Origin: Bacteroidota bacterium
GTDB taxonomy: Bacteria; Bacteroidota; Rhodothermia; Rhodothermales; UBA10348
NCBI GenBank assembly: GCA_022567305.1
Contig: JADFHF010000037.1
Coordinates: 1-36,180 of the forward strand
Direction: 5' to 3'
Length of the DNA: 36,180 bases
The translations under genes and the position numbers were made by a program. This document shows positions 8,295 to 16,265 of this stretch, piece after piece; position 1 is the first letter of the stretch; every line of letters starts with the position of its first letter. The notes under the pieces are model-generated. The model was given only the letters and a program-made list of their open reading frames with translations, was not told the origin of the DNA and did no database searches.

Positions 8295-10835
8295 TTACCA
8301 GATCTGAATCTCCGTTGCGCCGGAGACGGACGGAAGGTCGTGTTCAAAATACACACGAACCGCTGCCGATTCGACCGGATCAAAATGCATAGAGTTTCTG
8401 GCCATGGTCTGCGGGGATTCGGGAATGCTCGCGAGATGGTCGACCGGGATCCATTCGCCATCCCGGAGCACGCGAACACGGAGCGCGCGCGGTGCCGAAA
8501 CGGTGCTGTCAATGCGTCCCAGATAGCGCGGGGAGTCACCCCATAAATAGACGTCCACGCGCGAAATGGCTTTGGGAGCATCAAAGTCCACCTGCACCCA
8601 GTCCTCTAAATTGGGCGTGTCGTTCGCCGTCCAACGATTGGCCTGGTACGTCGTGAGGCCAAACGATCCATCAATCAAAACGGCGAGGCCGTCCGGATTA
8701 GGCGCGAAAGACGCGGACACGCGGGGAAAGGGTTCGTTGTCTGGATTCAAGGCCAGATTCCGGGACACATTCGGCGGCTGTTTGGTGGGTGGATTAATCG
8801 TTGCGCCGGCGGGCGTCCAAGCTTCGATTTCTGAGAGTCCGGTGAACGAACTCTGGGCGTGGGTGAAAAGAACGCGGATCCCCTCCGCATCGAGTGGATC
8901 GAAGGACACCGTATTTGCTCGGCGGCCTGTTGGCAATTCGGGGTGGCGTTTGAGCTCGTTGATTGCGGTCCACTTATCGCCCTGAAACGCTTCGATAGCG
9001 TAAGAAAGCGGAGGTACAAGTCGCTCCTCGTCATCGATGAAATACAGCTTGATCTCGGAGATCGTCTGCACTGCGCCAAAATCAACTGCGATCCAATCCT
9101 TGGTGTTTGGCGAATTGATTGTGGTCCAGCGGTTTATAGGTACTTGGTGGTACCAGATTCCGCCGTCATTCGCGTAAAATACGGGCGTCGACGGATGGGA
9201 GTAGGAGGCTGTGATTTCCGGAAAGCGCCTCCCGTTATTGACCGCGAGGTTATGGGGTCGGTCGAAGGATAGTGTGCCCTGGCGCGGCGGGACGCTCAGC
9301 GTCGCGGGCCCCAGATCCGGGCGGTTCAGAACCCCTTTGCCGTCAAGCAGCACGGTGAACCCTGCACCTCGGTCATAACGCGTTCCGTCGCGATCCCAGA
9401 TCAGAGACAGTTCATAGCCATGATAGGGGACACCCTCAACTAAGAAATAGTCCCAGTCACCCGGGACCAGCGGATTGATCCGAAGCGAATCGCCGGCCGA
9501 AGCACGGATCCCAAACAGGCCGCCGAGGATCAGGTCGACATAACCAGAATGCAGGTAGTGCTCACTGTGATTGGGCATGTCGCTCCCGAACCAGGATCCG
9601 TCAAACGGATTGGCCGATTCAGCGATGTAGGGGCGGTTGTCCTTGTACTGTGTACGCGTGTAGGTGTGCAGCAGCTCTGCATAGTCTGCGGCATCTACTT
9701 CATTCTGTTCGTAATTGTTGAGCAGGTTCGCCATCGCCACCAACGTCTGGGTCGTCGCATAAGGCCACGATTGACCGCTCCACACACAGCAATTCGGCGA
9801 CACATAAAATTGTGGATCGTTCTGCTCTGTGGTTGTCGGACCATAAGGCGCCTTGAAATATTCAGGGTCCATCAGATATTTCCACGCGACAGAATGCTCC
9901 GAGTCCGGCAGATTGAATTGCCATGGGACATATCCGATCAACTCGCGGCCGTGTTCGTTGCCCGAAAACGGCCCTGTTTCGTAGGTGCGAGATTTTGCTT
10001 CAATTCCGGGCGGATGGTCATCCACCCATTGATGCAGAAAGAACTGTCGGCGATCGTCCCAGAGTTCTTCGAGCACCCGCCTTTTTAGCTCGGCAGCGAG
10101 GCGGTTGTATTCGGTCATTTTTACCGCCTCTCCGGCAAGTTCTGCTGTACGCGACAGGGCGGTGAGATCGCCGTACAGGTACGCGTTCAGCGTGGGGCGG
10201 TAACCCTCCACGACCCAGCTGTCGTCGGCCTGTCGGCTGTTGATATTGACCTCCATCCCGTCGTCGTGGCCGGTCCGATAAAAAAGACCATGATCCGCAT
10301 CGAAATGCTCGTCGAACCATCCTGACACTTGTTCTTCCATGTACGGAAGCATGGACGTAATCCACTCGACATCCCCCCAAACCTCGTGGATCTGCCAGAG
10401 TCCGGCTCCATACCAGTTGGAATAATTTCTTGGCCACGCGCCCTCGGTGTCGATCCAGTAGCGGGAGAAATCATCAATGATGCGGGGATTTTTCAGCCAG
10501 CGTACTTCGGAGAGTTGATGCCCGAGAGGACACGCAATCCCACCGTACGTGCCCGACCAGAACGGCCGGTCGATGAATTCCGTGAACATGTATCCAGTCT
10601 CAGGCGAGCCGTAGGTGAGGTGTTTGGTCATCACCTCCCATCGATAATAATAGACTTCGTCGATCTGCGCGTCCGGTGTTTCGATGAAGGGGATATTTTC
10701 CGAATACCAGTCCCAGTCGCGATTGTCCCACCAGTCGTAGCGATCGAATACAAGCTGCTTGTCAATGAGTGGGACGCGCTCGCGGCAGCCGGCCAAAAAC
10801 AGGAGGGCCAGTGCGAAAGGGAGGAGCTTTTTCAT
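8295..10835 (-). CDS. Lipoprotein glycoside hydrolase (MGH1-like six-hairpin) with two discoidin domains
   Basis: An 846-residue secreted enzyme. ATG at 10835 begins a lipoprotein signal ending in LAGC; the longer upstream frame has no support. Residues ~30-500 show an (alpha/alpha)6 glycosidase of the MGH1/GH63-like type, with GGIACPLGH, NYSNWYGAGLWQ, the SRQADDSW/VEGYRP block and SPNCCVWSGQSWPYATTQT. A beta-rich segment follows, then two F5/8-type C (discoidin) domains (~528-690 and ~693-846), each starting NLA(V/L)N and holding a W(V/I)xVDF strand and a closing EI-W. Discoidin domains bind sugars. Neighbours (symporter, galM, galK) suggest it releases galactose-type sugar from a polysaccharide or glycan; the exact substrate and GH family cannot be fixed by eye. 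Confidence 0.8.
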   Translation of the reverse strand: MKKLLPFALALLFLAGCRERVPLIDKQLVFDRYDWWDNRDWDWYSENIPFIETPDAQIDEVYYYRWEVMTKHLTYGSPETGYMFTEFIDRPFWSGTYGGIACPLGHQLSEVRWLKNPRIIDDFSRYWIDTEGAWPRNYSNWYGAGLWQIHEVWGDVEWITSMLPYMEEQVSGWFDEHFDADHGLFYRTGHDDGMEVNINSRQADDSWVVEGYRPTLNAYLYGDLTALSRTAELAGEAVKMTEYNRLAAELKRRVLEELWDDRRQFFLHQWVDDHPPGIEAKSRTYETGPFSGNEHGRELIGYVPWQFNLPDSEHSVAWKYLMDPEYFKAPYGPTTTEQNDPQFYVSPNCCVWSGQSWPYATTQTLVAMANLLNNYEQNEVDAADYAELLHTYTRTQYKDNRPYIAESANPFDGSWFGSDMPNHSEHYLHSGYVDLILGGLFGIRASAGDSLRINPLVPGDWDYFLVEGVPYHGYELSLIWDRDGTRYDRGAGFTVLLDGKGVLNRPDLGPATLSVPPRQGTLSFDRPHNLAVNNGRRFPEITASYSHPSTPVFYANDGGIWYHQVPINRWTTINSPNTKDWIAVDFGAVQTISEIKLYFIDDEERLVPPLSYAIEAFQGDKWTAINELKRHPELPTGRRANTVSFDPLDAEGIRVLFTHAQSSFTGLSEIEAWTPAGATINPPTKQPPNVSRNLALNPDNEPFPRVSASFAPNPDGLAVLIDGSFGLTTYQANRWTANDTPNLEDWVQVDFDAPKAISRVDVYLWGDSPRYLGRIDSTVSAPRALRVRVLRDGEWIPVDHLASIPESPQTMARNSMHFDPVESAAVRVYFEHDLPSVSGATEIQIW

Positions 10836-10924
10836 GATCCCAGTATAGGGTATCGTGAGGTTTTGGCCACGCGCCCGCAAAGTCAAGCGTACAGATGCGA
10901 TCTGTTTATCTGCCTCTAATGTGA

Positions 10925-11140
10925 ATAGGCGATTTCGACTCCGAAGCGACGGGCGAGGGCTCTGACGTCCCGACTGGATTATTGGCAACTCTGGCCGGTA
11001 CGATCGGTATCTACGGCCTCCTATTTTCCAGCAGCTACTTCCTAGACGGCCACCCACTGACCGACGCGATCATGGGCGTCGTGGCCTTGGCATCGCTGCA
11101 CTGGCCCAGTCGACTGTGGTCAAAACTTCGGTTCGAGTAG
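10925..11140 (+). pseudogene. C-terminal fragment of a membrane protein (possibly SSS symporter)
   Basis: On the plus strand a 71-codon frame, closed upstream by TGA at 10922 and ending at TAG 11138-11140, has no proper start. It reads as the end of a membrane protein: a hydrophobic helix (LLATLAGTIGIYGLLFSSSYF), a short polar turn, a second helix (DAIMGVVALASLHW), then a basic tail RLWSKLRFE. This resembles the last two helices of a sodium:solute symporter, but the identification is tentative. It overlaps the 3' end of galK by 21 bases and sits opposite in orientation, so it looks like a leftover from a rearrangement. Confidence 0.45.
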
Positions 11141-12610
11141 CAGTCGTTCAGGCGATGCGCCTAGTACAAAGGCACCCGGTCCCGTGGAATCCACGAAGAA
11201 ATGCGCGTTCCGGATCCTCTCAGGGTAAGCGGTCCCGTATTCGAGCATCCATTGCCTCATGAATTGCCCGGACTCGTCAATATCGACAAGAGCCCACACC
11301 GAGCCGCCGAAACCAGCCCCAAATGCAGAGGCCGCAATGGCCCCACACTTCCGGGCGCTGTGTGCAAGAAAACGTGTTTCCGCGACCTGGTTCCTCAACA
11401 GCTTGTCGGTAAGCTCCTGGGATCGTTCGACAGCCGCCCCGAACGCCTCAAGATCGCCCAATTCGAGAGCACGGATGGCGGCAGGCAGAATCGAACCCGT
11501 TTCTTCGGTGAACTGGGTGATTCTGTCGATAACTGCTCGTGCTTCCGCGGCTTCAACACGATCGAGATCGTCGGCGCGAACACCACGACCAACACCACCA
11601 CCGCCGCCGCCGAGCACGCCCTCAAGCGCTTCCATCGTAAAGTCTCCGGACCGGACAAGCGAGCCGAGCGTTGCATACGAAGATCCGTAAGCCTGATTCC
11701 ACTGGGACAGTCCGGTTTCTGCCAGTGCCACGACATTGTTATAGGGCTCCAGTGCGCCCCGGGACTTTTGTGCCCGAACGCCACTTGACGCCACGACAAA
11801 ACAGCTATTTTCCGGAAGGGCCACGCGGCCGAGCCGTGTCAGTGGGCGATATCCGAAGTGTCCGAGCGTCCCCGATTCAGAGAACAGGACCGCTGTGTGA
11901 TCCTGCGCACCGGCCCGCGTTCCGACGCCTTCCCGACCCGCCAACCCCCCGTAACTGAATCCGTTTTCAACGCTTCCGAGATAGTCAGCGAGTGCGGCGC
12001 CGGATGTCAGATTGTCTTTAAAAGCGGTCGTCCTGTCCGGCTCCAGCAGGGCGGCCAGGCAGAGATAAACGCCGACAATCAACGCGCCCGAACTGCTCAT
12101 GCCCGAGGCGCGCGGAATCGTATTGGAAAACGCAATCGTAACGCCAGAGGAGGGTTCGAGAAAATTGGCGACAAAACGCTCGACCACGGAGGCGGGATAA
12201 GACAACCAAGACGATTTCAACGACGAGCGCGTATCCCTGTAGGGAAGAAAGTCGCTTGATGACAAAACCACGTCCTGCAACCGAACACCTGGCTCCTTGG
12301 TGATCGTCGCTACGAACATGAAGGAGCGATCGACCGCGCAAGTGAGACTAGTCCCTCCTGCATAGTCCGTGTGTTTGCCAAGTACTTCGATTCTGCCCGG
12401 GGCATAAACCACCACTGCGCGGGAACCGTCTTCGCCACCCTCCGGCCGACCCGGCGATACGCGAAGCGACTGCACTCTCGTTGCCAGTTCCGTAATTCGA
12501 TTGACCGATCCCCGCACCCGGGGCGCGGAAACATGATGTGAAACCAGTTCCCTCACCAGAACGGGATTGGCCAGTTCTGCCAGCGTCAACATGTGCGATG
12601 TCCGAGACAT
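11120..12610 (-). CDS. galK: Galactokinase (GHMP kinase family)
   Basis: A 496-residue GHMP-family sugar kinase that phosphorylates galactose at C1 with ATP in the cytoplasm. Seen: the galactokinase signature in variant form (APGRIEVLGKHTDYAGG, where classical enzymes have GRxNLIGEHTDY), the ATP loop PRASGMSSSGALIVG, GAQDHTAVL around the catalytic Asp, and the C-terminal GAGFGGSVWALV. The N-to-E and E-to-K changes in the first motif occur in a known distinct branch of the family; whether specificity is unchanged is not provable here. A six-glycine run (GGGGGGVGRGV) lies in a loop near residue 337. ATG at 12610 or 12592 could start it. It heads the sugar operon, but no galT or galE is present. 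Confidence 0.88.
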   Translation of the reverse strand: MSRTSHMLTLAELANPVLVRELVSHHVSAPRVRGSVNRITELATRVQSLRVSPGRPEGGEDGSRAVVVYAPGRIEVLGKHTDYAGGTSLTCAVDRSFMFVATITKEPGVRLQDVVLSSSDFLPYRDTRSSLKSSWLSYPASVVERFVANFLEPSSGVTIAFSNTIPRASGMSSSGALIVGVYLCLAALLEPDRTTAFKDNLTSGAALADYLGSVENGFSYGGLAGREGVGTRAGAQDHTAVLFSESGTLGHFGYRPLTRLGRVALPENSCFVVASSGVRAQKSRGALEPYNNVVALAETGLSQWNQAYGSSYATLGSLVRSGDFTMEALEGVLGGGGGGVGRGVRADDLDRVEAAEARAVIDRITQFTEETGSILPAAIRALELGDLEAFGAAVERSQELTDKLLRNQVAETRFLAHSARKCGAIAASAFGAGFGGSVWALVDIDESGQFMRQWMLEYGTAYPERIRNAHFFVDSTGPGAFVLGASPERLLLEPKF

Positions 12611-12812
12611 GTCAGGGTTGTGTCTGTCAGGTCATACGGTGACAGTTCTCCATCTGCCGTGGCGGAAGAACCACGCCGACATGATGGCAAGAGCCATCTG
12701 TGTGGTAACGACGAGCAGGAAAAATGCCGTCCTCACCGAATCCGAGCGGCCACGCCAGCGCAGCCGCTAGGGGCAGCTGTACAATCCAGCACGCTTCGTT
12801 TACCACCGAATC

Positions 12813-15722
12813 CTAGTTCAGCCGGAAATTGACGCGTATACTCATTAAGACCTTGACCGGGTTTCCCCGTTGTTTTCCAGGTATGAATGATTGAAGCATC
12901 ACAGCCCGCTTGGCTTCGTTGTCGAGGGCTTTGTGGACGGACTTTTCGATTGTAGGATCGCTCGGCTCGCCGTATTCATTGATTATGATCCGTACGACTA
13001 CCGTCCCTTCCAATCCGGCTCTTATTGCTATCTCCGGATATTTGATCGTAGAGTTGAGGGCAGTTATCCCACCTACCATCGTCGGTGGATCTTCAACAAT
13101 TTCGAATATCTCCGGCTCGGTCTCCTCAGATTCTTGAACCGCTGCGGGCGGAGATGGCCGTTCAGCGAAGGCTACATCAAGATCCTGAATTGAATCGAAG
13201 TTCAGGTCGTCGTCCAGGATGACATCGTCCGGGACTACAACCGGAATTACGACCGGGACTGCAACCGGAACTACGACCGGGACTGCAACCGGGACAGGAG
13301 GTCTCGGCGGTGGCGGCCGCTTTTCAATCTGTTTAGTTTGATTAATGAAGTTCGGATTCAACAGTACAAGATTCTCGTCATATCGAGCGCGTTTCCAGGG
13401 ATTATCCGGGAGTATCCTATTCATCAGCAGCCCCCATCTGGGGTCTTCACGAAACTGATTGGTAAACGGAGCCAGATTTAGCATGCTCATCCAGGGTTCG
13501 TGATTATCGAGTGCTCTATTCAGTTGCTCAAAGGCGATATCAAAATCTCCAAGAGCGGCATGAACGGCGGCGAGACCCGTCTCAGGCACGTACTGCATAA
13601 GCGATAATTCCTGAAGCGTTCGAAGGACCGCACGGGCTTCATCCATTCGTCCGTTCATCGCAAGAAATATTCCGCGATAGCTCTGGAAGATTACACTTCG
13701 GCTCCCAGGCCCGGTCGTGAGTCGTCCTAAAATCTCTAACGCACCTACATAGTCGCCCCGTTTCGCGAGCAACTCCGCATGTCGAAGATTGATCAAGGGA
13801 CCGTCTGGGTTCAACTCGATTCCATTCAGCACAATCTCAGTAGCTGATTCAAGGTCACCGAGATTAATGAGATACCAAGCCTGATTTGTGATCATCCGGT
13901 AATCCAAAGCATAGCGGGATGTTGCAATCTGATGATGAACTTGATCTAATACATCGGCAACGTGACCCAGATTAATCAGAATCCTCATGTCTAAACAATC
14001 ATCTCCTCCCGGCCTCGATTCAAGACACAGCTGCATAAAATCGAATGCCTGTTTGAAGTTGAACTCCATGAGTTCAACCTGAGACAGTGAATAATATGCC
14101 ACCCTGGAGTTGGGTGCGTTCACCTGTGCCAGTAGAGACAAGCGGCGAACCTCCTCTCTCAACACTGGAGTCGGAGGTAAAACCCCATACTCCATGGTAG
14201 TATAGATGAGTCTGACCTTTTCCTCGTATGCATTCGCATACGTTGAGTCAAGAGCCAGTGCTTGGTCGACCAACTGTATCGCTGAGTGGTAGGACGCTAA
14301 GGATGATAGATCCACTAAGTGCTCCGCCCTCGCACGCAGAAGCAGGTTGTAGGCCTCCAGGCTATGCGTTCCGTTCGCGCCACCATATTTTGTGATATCG
14401 AGCGGCGTGAAATCCGAATGGATCGCCGCTGCAATATCGCTCGCGACTCTATTTTGTACGGACCAGAATTCCTCTATTTTCAAATCGAGGCCGGCCGACA
14501 TCACAGAAAATCCTGTTTCCGTATCCGTGACTTCATAGATAAACCGCAGAGAATCGCCGCTAATTCGAGTGCTGCCAAGTAGAACGTATCGTACGCCGAG
14601 CCGCACACCCATTTCCAGTGGGTCCGCAGTCTGGCTTTTGATATATCTAGCTGCGTTGATGGATGCGACTCGGATGTTTTCAATCTTACTAACCGTAAGG
14701 AAAAGCTCGTCAGCCATCACGTCTCCGAGATACTGGTTCTCCTCTCCCAAACTGTAATCGTCGAACGGTATGATGGCGATCGTTAGATCGTTCTCTGAGG
14801 TTCGTATGTCTGCGCGCAGTAATCCGGGAAGAACGAACACGAGAAGCGCGGCTGTCACTGCGACTGTGGCTAACGCCCAGGCCCATCGAGGGACAGAGAC
14901 CGTTGATTGGGATTCGTCGATGGAGGAGTCCGATAGCCGGGATGTCACTTCGGCGGCGTCGGGTCGTGCATTCGGATCTTTGGAGAGAAGATCCTCCAAG
15001 CAAGAGATAATGCTCGCAGGTACGGACTCGCGAACCGATACGGGAACTTCAGGATCGACATTTTTAATGGAGTAGGCGAGCGCTGCATCGTAATCGCCCT
15101 GGAACGGGTATTCTCCTACGAGCATTTCAAAAAGTATTACACCGAGCGACCACATGTCGGTCTTCGCCGTGACCTCTTCAGCTCGGGCTTGCTCGGGACT
15201 CATGTAGGCGGGCGTGCCAAGCGTCGTACCATTCTTTGTCAAAACAACTGCACCGGAGAGTTTCGCAATACCGAAATCCAAGATTTTAACTTCTCCGCGA
15301 GAATTGATCATGACGTTTTCGGGCTTGATGTCGCGGTGCACGATGCCGGTCTCATGAGCCCGTTCAAGGCCTTGAGCGATCTGGAGTGCGTAGTAGGCAG
15401 CTGTTTCTGGCTTCATGGGATCTTCTGCAAGGACCTGTCTCAGGCTTCTACCGTCGACATACTCCATGATGAGAAAGAGGCGTTCGTCCGATTCGCTGAC
15501 GTCATAGAGGGTACAGATGTTGGTGTGCGTCAACGAAGCTGCGGCACGGGCTTCTTGCAAAAGCCGGTCGCGGAATCGATCATCCCGAATGAGCCCGTTA
15601 GCGAGAAATTTCAGTGCGACATCTCGATCAAGTCGAGTATCCCGGGCGCGATACACCACGCCCATGCCGCCACGGCCGAGTTCTTCAAGGATTTTGTAGT
15701 GCGAAACCGTTTGGCCAATCAT
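12813..15722 (-). CDS. Ser/Thr protein kinase - TM - TolB-like/TPR - TonB C-terminal domain fusion
   Basis: A 969-residue chimera. Kinase residues ~8-270: GRGGMGVVYRARD, VALKFL, HRDIKPENVM, DFGIAK, GTPAYMSPEQA, DMWSLGVIL; all catalytic residues present. One transmembrane helix follows (~278-300, WAWALATVAVTAALLVFVL). Then comes a TolB/adenylate-cyclase-associated-like segment (IAIIPFDDYS, YVLLGSTRI), TPR-like helices (~450-770), a Pro/Val linker (~800-832) and a complete TonB C-terminal domain (~880-969: YPEIAIRAGLEGTVVVRI, then PxIEKSVH, ending in VNFRL). Kinase should be cytoplasmic and the TPR-TonB part periplasmic. ATG at 15722 is chosen because AGGTGA precedes it and relatives begin MIGQTVSHY. 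A TonB end on a receptor kinase is unusual. Confidence 0.88.
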   Translation of the reverse strand: MIGQTVSHYKILEELGRGGMGVVYRARDTRLDRDVALKFLANGLIRDDRFRDRLLQEARAAASLTHTNICTLYDVSESDERLFLIMEYVDGRSLRQVLAEDPMKPETAAYYALQIAQGLERAHETGIVHRDIKPENVMINSRGEVKILDFGIAKLSGAVVLTKNGTTLGTPAYMSPEQARAEEVTAKTDMWSLGVILFEMLVGEYPFQGDYDAALAYSIKNVDPEVPVSVRESVPASIISCLEDLLSKDPNARPDAAEVTSRLSDSSIDESQSTVSVPRWAWALATVAVTAALLVFVLPGLLRADIRTSENDLTIAIIPFDDYSLGEENQYLGDVMADELFLTVSKIENIRVASINAARYIKSQTADPLEMGVRLGVRYVLLGSTRISGDSLRFIYEVTDTETGFSVMSAGLDLKIEEFWSVQNRVASDIAAAIHSDFTPLDITKYGGANGTHSLEAYNLLLRARAEHLVDLSSLASYHSAIQLVDQALALDSTYANAYEEKVRLIYTTMEYGVLPPTPVLREEVRRLSLLAQVNAPNSRVAYYSLSQVELMEFNFKQAFDFMQLCLESRPGGDDCLDMRILINLGHVADVLDQVHHQIATSRYALDYRMITNQAWYLINLGDLESATEIVLNGIELNPDGPLINLRHAELLAKRGDYVGALEILGRLTTGPGSRSVIFQSYRGIFLAMNGRMDEARAVLRTLQELSLMQYVPETGLAAVHAALGDFDIAFEQLNRALDNHEPWMSMLNLAPFTNQFREDPRWGLLMNRILPDNPWKRARYDENLVLLNPNFINQTKQIEKRPPPPRPPVPVAVPVVVPVAVPVVIPVVVPDDVILDDDLNFDSIQDLDVAFAERPSPPAAVQESEETEPEIFEIVEDPPTMVGGITALNSTIKYPEIAIRAGLEGTVVVRIIINEYGEPSDPTIEKSVHKALDNEAKRAVMLQSFIPGKQRGNPVKVLMSIRVNFRLN
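13234..13294. repeat. 24-bp tandem repeat encoding Pro/Val linker
   Basis: Two full units of 24 bp (13234-13257, 13258-13281) and a partial third (13282-13294) differ at two positions; the unit begins ACTGCAACCGGAACTACG. They encode alternating VPVAVPVV-type residues in the linker before the TonB domain of the kinase fusion. In-frame unit number can change linker length without breaking the gene. Confidence 0.8.
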
Positions 15723-15990
15723 TGCAATCACCTAATTTTAGAATAACATCCTTGCGTACCGGAAGTAGCCGCGTACCGAACGGCGGGTCCTCAGTCATTC
15801 GCGTACCGTAGGTCATCAAAGTCCGTTTTATTTACGGAGTAATTCTATCGTCCGAGGGATAAATACAGGGGGTGGTAACAGAGAAAGGCGTCAATTTCCA
15901 GGAAAAACGGGCGGTGTCCCGTTTGTGGTGGCAAAATGTCCTGTGTGTGCTCTGTCAAGCGAGGTCAGTTCTCGATTGACGCTAACTGCT

Positions 15991-16212
15991 TCAATTTTTA
16001 TAACCGGTTCTGAATGCTGTATATATCTGGCAGATCTGAGTTGTCGATTTCAATCGGAGCTCGCTGAAGACTGCAGCCGGCGACGGCAAAACCTTGATCA
16101 CCACCGTTTGGTCGAGTTTTGTGTCCTCAGCCTTGTAGATGATCCCGATCCCGCCGCGGCCCAATGCTTCGAGGACCCTGTAGTGGAATAAGGACTTGCC
16201 GACCATAGCCAT
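15991..16212 (-). pseudogene. Ser/Thr kinase gene remnant (N-terminal ~45 residues)
   Basis: The frame opens like a complete kinase (MAMVGKSLFHYRVLEALG, then GRGGIGIIYKAEDTKLD and VVIKVLP, the invariant Lys included) and loses similarity after about 48 codons. It then ends at 15991 with no catalytic loop. It lies between the two intact kinases on the same strand and shares the upstream leader of the kinase-NACHT gene. Clearly a truncated paralogue, left after deletion. Confidence 0.85.
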
Positions 16213-16259
16213 TCTGGGAGCGTAGGCCTAAAGAAGAGGGATGCAGGGCGGAAGTGCAC
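16213..16259 (-). repeat. Kinase leader copy A
   Basis: Upstream of the kinase remnant, reading towards its ATG, is CACTTCCGCCCTG, then TTCTTTAGGC and a C-rich tail. The same ordered blocks occur upstream of the kinase-NACHT gene and the 21.66 kb remnant. Likely promoter or 5' leader duplicated with the genes. Confidence 0.6.
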
Positions 16260-16265
16260 TGTGGA

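Noticed and set aside
12643-12770. Minus-strand frame reading like one TM helix (FFLLVVTTQMALAIMSAWFF)
   Set aside because: There is no start or ribosome-binding site and no family match. It may be a membrane-protein leftover but is too short to support.
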